Assembly: GCF_004346185.1 (NCBI RefSeq)
Contig: NZ_SMAI01000004.1
Span: forward strand, 62,001 to 126,000
Origin: Aquabacter spiritensis
Lineage (GTDB): Bacteria > Pseudomonadota > Alphaproteobacteria > Rhizobiales > Xanthobacteraceae
DNA length: 64,000 nucleotides
Reading direction: 5' to 3'
Shown here: piece after piece, positions 58,231 to 64,000 of the stretch
How positions within the stretch are numbered: position 1 is the stretch's first letter
Layout: each line of letters begins with the position of its first letter
Program-made: the position numbers and the translations under genes
The notes under the pieces: model-generated
The model's input: the letters and a program-made list of their open reading frames with translations, nothing else
What the model was told of the DNA's origin: nothing
Database searches by the model: none

Positions 58231-58644
58231 ATGAGGACGTTCAGGCAATGTGCGCGCCACAAGGGCCGCCAGTTCCGCAAGGGCGCCGTGTCCGCTGCTT
58301 TGGGTCTCGGCCTCGCGGGGCTCGGCAGTCTCCCGGCTTTGGCCGTGGACCTGCCCTTCAGCGCGAATTGCACGAATTACACCGCCATTACGGTCGATGG
58401 GTCCAATACTGGAATCACATTCCGCAAGAACCCGAACAGCTCCGCCACGCGCGCGGCGACCGCGACGGTGTTCCGCGTTGTCGGTCTCAACAACATCGTC
58501 TTGGCCGTAAACGTCACATCGTGCTTCTACACGGTGACGGGAACCGACAATTACTGTTTCCAGGCCTCCAGCAACCCGGCCGCCTTCATGAACATCAATG
58601 CGGTCGCCGGAACCAATACGATGGCGCTGCCCGCCTGCCAGTGA
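58231..58644 (+). CDS. Small secreted Cys protein, paralogue B
   Basis: The 137-residue protein has a signal peptide (MRTFRQCARHKGRQFRKGAV, then SLPALAVD) and a mature domain parallel to paralogue A: LPFSANCTNY, TGITFRKNPNS, TRAATATVFR, VTSCFYTV, DNYCFQAS and a final ACQ. All four mature Cys are conserved. GGGGGG precedes the ATG and a TTGAAC/TATAGA promoter lies upstream. Function is unknown. The pair arose by duplication with inversion. Confidence 0.8.
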   Translation: MRTFRQCARHKGRQFRKGAVSAALGLGLAGLGSLPALAVDLPFSANCTNYTAITVDGSNTGITFRKNPNSSATRAATATVFRVVGLNNIVLAVNVTSCFYTVTGTDNYCFQASSNPAAFMNINAVAGTNTMALPACQ

Positions 58645-58939
58645 GGTCGTCCAGCGGGACGGACCGGTCGCGTAGCGCGGCGCCCGGCTGCCTTTAGGCG
58701 GGCGGCTGGAAATCGGCCGCGCCAGGGCCCGGCCCCAGTGTCGCGGGAAGCCGCGGCCTCCGACGTGACACGAGCACCGCGACGCGGGGCGGGACCGCCC
58801 GGATCGTCCGCAGGCGCGTGCCTGCGTCGACCGGCGGCGTCCCGTGACCAGCTTCGCGCCGCGGCGGCCCCACATCACCCGAATTCAAGCTGACTCGCAT
58901 TCTCAACCGCACGTTGAGATCATCTGGGGAGAGGGTTTC

Positions 58940-59929
58940 ATGGGCAAGACACAGACCATTGCCGACAAAGAGCGCCAGGATGCCGAATTCAAGGCTTTCA
59001 TGGAGAAGCTGGCCTCCGATTCGAGGAAAAAAGAAACGGAGATGCTGGAAGCGATCCAGGCCGTCGTGAGTGATTTTTATACGAAGAACGGCTGGAAATT
59101 CTCCCGTTTCTTCGGCGATCGCCGCTCCGATTACCAGAATTACAGCGACTGGTCGCTCCAGCGGGTCGCGGACATCATCACCACCATCGGCAAGGCCATT
59201 TCGGCCGCCAAATTTCCCTCACCCGAGGTTCCCGGCTCCGAAAAGGCTTCACCCGAGACCAATGCCGAGGTGAAGCAGAATCTGCCGGCCTTCGTGGAGG
59301 ACATCAACCTCACCATCAACCGCGTCGTGGCGCTGCTGAACGGCTTCCTGACCCAGTTCGCGTCCCATTCCAGCGTCAGCCAGAAGGCCGCTTTCCAGGA
59401 CCTGCCAATGTCCGGCGGCCTGCATTTGTTCATCGCGCAGAGCGGCAGCGTCTATCACGAGAAAAAATTCTTCGAGACGCAGTTTATCGGCTCGTTCCAG
59501 ATCGTCTTCGAAGCCTATATGAGCGTGGAGGAGGCCCGCGCCATCTCCATCCAGCAGATCCTCAAGACGACGCAGAAGGAAATCGAGATCGTCAACGCGC
59601 AGATCCTCGACATTCGGGAGGTGCAAGGGGAGACGCTCAAGCAATATATTCGAGAGCCGAAGATGTACAAGGAAACGAAGCTGGATTTCGATGAGATGAT
59701 CGCGATGATGAAGGTCAGCCGAGACGAGCTGGTCAAGGAGTACGACAAATACAAGACGGTCTCCGAAATGGTCGACGACCTCCTGCCGGTCATCGACCTC
59801 GCGCCGCTCGGCATCTCCTTCGCGACGGCCCCCGGCCATGAGGCCAAGGTTCCGCTGTCCGAAATCTTCGAGGATGCGTGGGAGGCACGGCTGGCGGAGC
59901 GGATGATCCGCGAGAAGATCGGCGCCTGA
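58940..59929 (+). CDS. Helical protein of unknown function
   Basis: The 329-residue protein starts MGKTQTIADKERQDAEFKAF behind GGGGAGAG. It is rich in charged heptad-like stretches (for example MLEAIQAVVSDFYTKNGW, IQQILKTTQKEIEIVNAQIL and YDKYKTVSEMVDD), with one weakly hydrophobic segment (INRVVALLNGFLTQF). No signal peptide or known motif is seen. The Lys/Glu content and lower GC set it apart from the neighbouring genes, which may point to acquisition. I do not recognise the family. Confidence 0.75.
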   Translation: MGKTQTIADKERQDAEFKAFMEKLASDSRKKETEMLEAIQAVVSDFYTKNGWKFSRFFGDRRSDYQNYSDWSLQRVADIITTIGKAISAAKFPSPEVPGSEKASPETNAEVKQNLPAFVEDINLTINRVVALLNGFLTQFASHSSVSQKAAFQDLPMSGGLHLFIAQSGSVYHEKKFFETQFIGSFQIVFEAYMSVEEARAISIQQILKTTQKEIEIVNAQILDIREVQGETLKQYIREPKMYKETKLDFDEMIAMMKVSRDELVKEYDKYKTVSEMVDDLLPVIDLAPLGISFATAPGHEAKVPLSEIFEDAWEARLAERMIREKIGA

Positions 59930-59940
59930 CAGGGCGCCGG

Positions 59941-59964
59941 GGCCGGGGCCGTCAGGCCCCGGCC
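59941..59964. terminator. Strong hairpin between convergent genes
   Basis: GGCCGGGGCC-GTCA-GGCCCCGGCC is a perfect 10-bp stem with a four-base loop, overlapping the stop codon of the ABC-F gene and lying just after the stop of the helical-protein gene. It is a likely bidirectional terminator. Confidence 0.6.
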
Positions 59965-61802
59965 GTCTCCGGGCTGGCGGTCGCCTCGAGCCAGGCTTCC
60001 TCGGCCGCCGCAAGCGCCGCCTCCGCCTCGGCGCGCTGCTTGGTCAGGCGGGCGCCGTCGGCGGGAAATTTCTGGATCTTGGGATCGGCCAGACGCTTGT
60101 CGATGGCGGCGATGTCCTTCTCCAGCTTCGCGACCTGGGTTTCGATCTCCAGCAGGCGCTTGCGGTGGGCGCTCGCGGCGTCCGCCGGATCGGACGCGCC
60201 TTGCTTGTCCTTCCGCCCGTCGCCGGTCATCCGGCCGGAGCGGCCGAGGACGTCGCGGCGATATTGGTCGAGATCGCCGTCGTAGGGCTTCACCGTGCCG
60301 TCGCCGACCATCCACAAGCGGTCGACGCAGGCTTCCAGAAGATGCCGGTCGTGCGACACCAGGATCACGGCGCCCGGAAAGTCGTTGATGCCGTTGATCA
60401 GGGCTTCGCGCGACTGGATGTCGAGATGGTTGGTCGGCTCGTCCAGGATCAGCAGATGCGGCCCGTTGAAGGCCGCGAGGCCGAGCAGAAGACGGGCCTT
60501 CTCGCCGCCCGAGAGCGACGACACCTTGGTATCGGCCGCCTGGCCGGAAAAGCCCATTTCGGCCGCGCGGGCGCGCACCCGCGCCTCGGGCGCGTCGGGC
60601 ATCAGCTTGCGCACATGTTCGGCGGGGCTGTCGCCGGGCACCAGTTCGTCGAGCTGGTGCTGGGCGAGATAGGCGACCTCCAGCTTGTCGGCCCGCACCA
60701 CCTTGCCGCGCTGCGGCTTCAGGCGGTCGGCGATCAGCTTGGCGAAGGTGGATTTGCCGTTGCCGTTCGGCCCGAGCAGCGCGATCCGGTCGTCTTCGTC
60801 GATGCGCAGTTCGAGATTGCGCAGGATCGGCTTGTCGTCGACATAGCCGACATCCACCCGGTCCAGCACCACGATCGGCGGCGAGAGCAGCTTTTCGGGA
60901 TGGCGGATGGAGATCGAGGCCGCCTGCTCGCCGACTTCCGGGGTGATCGGCTCCATGCGGGCGAGCGCCTTGACGCGCGACTGGGCCTGCTTGGCCTTGG
61001 AGGCCTTCGCCTTGAAGCGGGCGACGAAGGCTTCCATATGCGCGCGCTGGGCTTCCTGCTTCTTGCGGTGCTTCTGGTCCAGCAGCATCTTTTCGCGGCG
61101 CTGGCGATCGAAGGCGGTGAAGCCGCCGCGATACAGCGTCAGCTTGCCGTTGAAGAAATGCAGGATGTGGTCGACGCTGGTGTCGAGCAGGTCGCGGTCA
61201 TGGCTGATCAGGATGACCGTGCGCGGATAGTTCGCGAGATAGTCCTGGAGCCAGAGCGTGCCTTCGAGGTCGAGATAATTGGTCGGCTCGTCGAGCAGGA
61301 GCAGGTCCGGCTCGGTGAACAGCAGCGCCGCGAGCGCGACGCGCATCCGCCAGCCGCCGGAAAATTCCGCGCAGGCGCGGGCCTGCGCCGCCTCGTCGAA
61401 GCCGAGGCCGGCGAGGATGCGCGCGGCCCGCGCGGGGGCGGAATGGGCGTCGATGTCGACGAGGCGCATCTCGACCTCGGCGATCCGCATCGGATCATGC
61501 GCCGTCTCGCGCTCGATCAGGAGCGCCGCGCGCTCCTCGTCGGCGGCGAGCACGCGTTCCAGAAGACTGTCCGGTCCGGCCGGCGCCTCCTGGGCGACGC
61601 GGCCGATGCGGGTGCGGTTGGGCAGGCGCACCGAGCCGGTCTCCAGCTCCAGCTCGCCCATCACGGCCTTGAACAAAGTGGTCTTGCCCGCGCCGTTGCG
61701 GCCGACCACGCCGACGCGCGCGCCCTCGGGGATGGCGGCGGAGGCGTGATCGAGCAGCAGGCGCCCTGCGAGGCGCAGCGAGATGTCGTCGAGAACGATC
61801 AT
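59952..61802 (-). CDS. ABC-F family ATPase
   Basis: The 616-residue protein has two ABC domains in one chain and no membrane part. The first has Walker A GRNGAGKTT, signature EFSGGWRMR and LLLLDEPTNYLD. The second has GPNGNGKST, SLSGGEKARLLLG and LLILDEPTNHLD. A charged linker between them (MEAFVARFKAKASKAKQAQS) is the P-site tRNA interaction motif region, and a C-terminal coiled coil (KRLLEIETQVAKLEKD) is present. This fits YheS-like ABC-F translation factors rather than EttA. The ATG at 61802 gives the family start MIVLDDISLRLAGR. Confidence 0.93.
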   Translation of the reverse strand: MIVLDDISLRLAGRLLLDHASAAIPEGARVGVVGRNGAGKTTLFKAVMGELELETGSVRLPNRTRIGRVAQEAPAGPDSLLERVLAADEERAALLIERETAHDPMRIAEVEMRLVDIDAHSAPARAARILAGLGFDEAAQARACAEFSGGWRMRVALAALLFTEPDLLLLDEPTNYLDLEGTLWLQDYLANYPRTVILISHDRDLLDTSVDHILHFFNGKLTLYRGGFTAFDRQRREKMLLDQKHRKKQEAQRAHMEAFVARFKAKASKAKQAQSRVKALARMEPITPEVGEQAASISIRHPEKLLSPPIVVLDRVDVGYVDDKPILRNLELRIDEDDRIALLGPNGNGKSTFAKLIADRLKPQRGKVVRADKLEVAYLAQHQLDELVPGDSPAEHVRKLMPDAPEARVRARAAEMGFSGQAADTKVSSLSGGEKARLLLGLAAFNGPHLLILDEPTNHLDIQSREALINGINDFPGAVILVSHDRHLLEACVDRLWMVGDGTVKPYDGDLDQYRRDVLGRSGRMTGDGRKDKQGASDPADAASAHRKRLLEIETQVAKLEKDIAAIDKRLADPKIQKFPADGARLTKQRAEAEAALAAAEEAWLEATASPETAGA

Positions 61803-61879
61803 GATCGCGCCTTCTCGCAGGCGCGAAGGCGAAGGGCAAGCCCGGATGCGCAAGCGCGGCACCGCAGCGCGGCTTTCTC

Positions 61880-63346
61880 TCAGGCGCGCGCCGCCGCCTC
61901 CCGCGCCGCACCAAGCGCCAGCGTCGCCTCCACCAGCCGCTCGAGATCGGCCGCGCGGGTGCGGTGATTGACGAGGCAGACCCGGATCGCGGTGCGGCCG
62001 GACAGCGTGGTGAGGGAGGGCGCCGCGATCCCCTGCTCCTGGAGGTCGGCGACGATCTCGGCATTCAGCGCGTCCGCGTCGCTCCCGTCGGCCGGGACGT
62101 AGCGGAAGCAGACGATGTTGAGATTGACCGGCGCCAGCAGGGCGAGACGGGGGGCGTTCGCCGCGATCAGGTCGGCGAGGAATTGCGCCTGGCGGCAATT
62201 CTTCTCGATCATCGCCGACAGTCCGGACAGACCGTGGGCCTTGAAGGTGAACCAGATTTTCAGGGCGCGGAACGAACGGGAGAGTTCGGGGCCGTAATCG
62301 CAGAACCAGGGGGCGCCGGCGGCGAGGCCGCGCGCGGCCGGGGCGAGATAGTCCGCCGGCGCCGCGAAGGCGGCGCGGTGGGCCGCGGCGTCGCGGATCA
62401 GGACGATGCCGGCGTCGTAGGGCACCTGGAACCATTTGTGGAAGTCGAACGCGATCGAATCGGCGCGCGCCAGCGGTGCGGCGCGGGCGCGGTGCGCGGC
62501 GGTCAGGAGCGCGCCGACCCCGAACGCGGCATCGACATGGAACCACAGCCGCGCGCGGGCGCAGATGTCGGCGACCCGCGCGAGGTCGTCGATCGCCCCG
62601 GTATTGATCGTGCCGCAGGTGGCGATGGCGCAGAACGGCCGCAGGCCGCGCGCCCGGTCGGCGGCGATCATCGCCTCCAGCGCGGCGCAGTCGAGTCTGT
62701 GGTCGGCATCGACCGGCACCCGGCGCAGATGGGCGCGGCCGAGGCCGAGCGTCGCGAACGCCTTGGCGAAGCAGCCATGGGCCTCGGTCGAGGCATAGCC
62801 GACGAGGCCGCTTCCGGCCGCCGCGACGCCATATTCCCCGATCTCGCCCGCCGTCGCGGCCTCGCGCGCCACCGCGAGCGCGATCAAGGTGCCGAGCGAG
62901 GTGCCGCTGGTGAGCAGGCCGCTCGACCCGGCGGGGAAGCCGGTCATCTGCCGGCACCAGTCGATCACCTGGCGCTCCAGGTCGGCGGCGATCTGGTCCC
63001 AGCCGCCGAGATTGCAGTTCATGAAGGCGGCGAGCATCTCGCCGAGGACCCCCTCCGCCGTGCCCGCGCCGAGCGCCCAGCCGAAGAAGGCGGGATGCAC
63101 ATTGCCGGTGCCGTAGGGCAGGATATGGGTCTTGAAGGTGTCGTAGATGGCCGCGACCGGCTGGCCGGCCTGCGGCACGGGCTCGGCCAGTGCCGCGCGC
63201 GCGGCGTCCGGCGGGCGGGTCCAGACCGGGCGGGCGCGGGCCTGGGCGAGATGCGCGAGGCCGTCATCGGCGGCGGCGTGGAAAATCGCGCGCATCGCCG
63301 CCCAATCGGCCGGATCGAGCGCGGCGTCGAAGGCGTCCTGCGTCAT
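61880..63346 (-). CDS. PLP-dependent aromatic amino acid decarboxylase family
   Basis: The 488-residue enzyme has the group II decarboxylase fold: HPAFFGWALGAGTAEGVLGE, TSGTSLGTLIALAVA, H190 in STEAHGCFAKAF, D272 in WFHVDAAFG and the PLP lysine K304 in FDFHKWFQVPYDAG. The likely reaction is decarboxylation of an aromatic L-amino acid, but some relatives are aldehyde synthases; sequence alone does not decide. The start MTQDAFDAALDPADWAAM follows GGGAGATCCG. It is 77 bases upstream of the ABC-F gene on the same strand and may be cotranscribed. Confidence 0.9.
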   Translation of the reverse strand: MTQDAFDAALDPADWAAMRAIFHAAADDGLAHLAQARARPVWTRPPDAARAALAEPVPQAGQPVAAIYDTFKTHILPYGTGNVHPAFFGWALGAGTAEGVLGEMLAAFMNCNLGGWDQIAADLERQVIDWCRQMTGFPAGSSGLLTSGTSLGTLIALAVAREAATAGEIGEYGVAAAGSGLVGYASTEAHGCFAKAFATLGLGRAHLRRVPVDADHRLDCAALEAMIAADRARGLRPFCAIATCGTINTGAIDDLARVADICARARLWFHVDAAFGVGALLTAAHRARAAPLARADSIAFDFHKWFQVPYDAGIVLIRDAAAHRAAFAAPADYLAPAARGLAAGAPWFCDYGPELSRSFRALKIWFTFKAHGLSGLSAMIEKNCRQAQFLADLIAANAPRLALLAPVNLNIVCFRYVPADGSDADALNAEIVADLQEQGIAAPSLTTLSGRTAIRVCLVNHRTRAADLERLVEATLALGAAREAAARA

Positions 63347-63485
63347 CGGATCTCCCGTCAGTCCGCCGGTCAGGATAGAAGGCGCGCTCCGCGCCGCAAC
63401 CGCGGGCGGAACAGAGGGTTTGCGGTGGGGTTTATTGCCGTGGCCGGACGCGGTCGAGACCCTCCTACGGCGATGGGCTATTTCC

Positions 63486-64000
63486 ATGATCCCTGACGAC
63501 GACCGGCCGGATGCGGCGACCTCCCGCTTCCCTGCAATGCCGTTCGGCGCGGCAGTCACGCCCGCGGGCGTGCGCTTCCGCTTCTATGCGCCCGCGCAGC
63601 GGCGGGTGCTGTTGCATGTCGGCGGCGCCACGGTCGAGATGGCGGCGGCGGCGGAGGGTTGGCACGCGCTTCTCCTGCCCGAAGTCGAGACCGGGGCGCG
63701 CTACCGCTTCGAACTGGAGGACGGGCTCCTGGTGCCGGACCCCGCCTCGCGCTTCCAGCCCGAGGATTGCCACGGCCCCTCCGAGGTGATCGATCCCGCC
63801 CGCTATGCCTGGCGCGACACCGACTGGACCGGGCGGCCGTGGCACGAGGCGATCCTCTACGAGCTGCATGTCGGGACCTTCACCTCCGAAGGCACGTTCC
63901 GCGCCGCGATCGACCGGCTCGACGACCTGGTCGAACTGGGGATCACCGCCATCGAGCTGATGCCGGTCGCCGATTTCCCCGGCCCGCACAATTGGGGCTA
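63486..64000 (+). CDS. treZ: Maltooligosyltrehalose trehalohydrolase, 5' part
   Basis: The open frame runs from the ATG at 63486 off the window end, giving the first 171 residues. It shows the TreZ N-terminal CBM48-like domain ([13 protein letters not shown]-type start [18 protein letters not shown]), [17 protein letters not shown], and the start of the GH13 barrel ([38 protein letters not shown]). TreZ releases trehalose from the product of TreY, encoded about 18 kb away at 42727. The gene is truncated only by the window edge. Confidence 0.93.
   Translation, partial: [171 protein letters not shown]

Noticed and set aside
59952-62957. One long minus-strand frame joining the ABC-F gene to sequence inside the decarboxylase gene
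   Set aside because: The upstream part is an out-of-frame shadow of the decarboxylase. The ABC-F protein starts at 61802 with a normal family N terminus.

Overview
The window is high-GC chromosomal DNA, roughly two thirds G+C by eye, with dense gene packing, many GTG and TTG starts and ATGA overlaps. A type V-style autotransporter marks a Gram-negative host. Two Liv-type ABC operons, an MbcA/ParS-RES toxin-antitoxin pair, a TreS-maltokinase fusion and a small protein with repeated TFPASD motifs fit an alphaproteobacterium, probably Hyphomicrobiales-like. That placement is inference; no rRNA or tRNA gene was seen.

Region 1 (1-7.3 kb) holds a LysR regulator and a very large secreted VWA/DUF11 protein with nine 31-residue Cys repeats, followed by an AT-rich island and a poorly coding stretch. 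Region 2 (7.3-17.2 kb) looks like one regulated catabolic cassette. It contains a protein made of three fused RidA domains, a complete Liv-type ABC transporter (livHMGF plus a binding protein), a two-component flavin monooxygenase (LLM-type oxygenase plus flavin reductase) and a LacI-family regulator. Three copies of a TGCATGCGCATGCA-like palindrome sit in the three promoter regions of this set. The protein mix resembles RutA/RutC/RutF of pyrimidine ring opening, but the substrate is unknown.

Region 3 (17.2-23 kb) has a RES/Xre-type toxin-antitoxin pair, an autotransporter and a glutathionyl-hydroquinone reductase. Region 4 (23-31 kb) is a second cassette: nitrilase, a full Liv-type ABC transporter, a haem aldoxime dehydratase and a LysR regulator. 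It encodes an aldoxime to nitrile to carboxylic acid route with its own importer. Region 5 (31-34 kb) has a small potassium channel, a small unknown protein and TypA/BipA.

Region 6 (34-42.4 kb) has two divergent phenylacetate (paa) operons, paaG-paaI-paaK and thiolase-hydratase/dehydrogenase-paaZ. A perfect 22-bp TetR-type palindrome lies between them. The aldoxime cassette and these paa genes could together take phenylacetaldoxime to central metabolites, but the ring epoxidase paaABCDE is not in the window.

Region 7 (42.4-57.3 kb) is a glycogen/trehalose operon, treS-mak, glgB, glgX, malQ and treY on the minus strand, with a divergent GH13 alpha-glucosidase. Region 8 (57.3-64 kb) holds a pair of divergent paralogous small secreted proteins of no recognised family, an unrecognised helical protein, an ABC-F ATPase, a PLP-dependent decarboxylase and the 5' part of treZ, cut by the window end.
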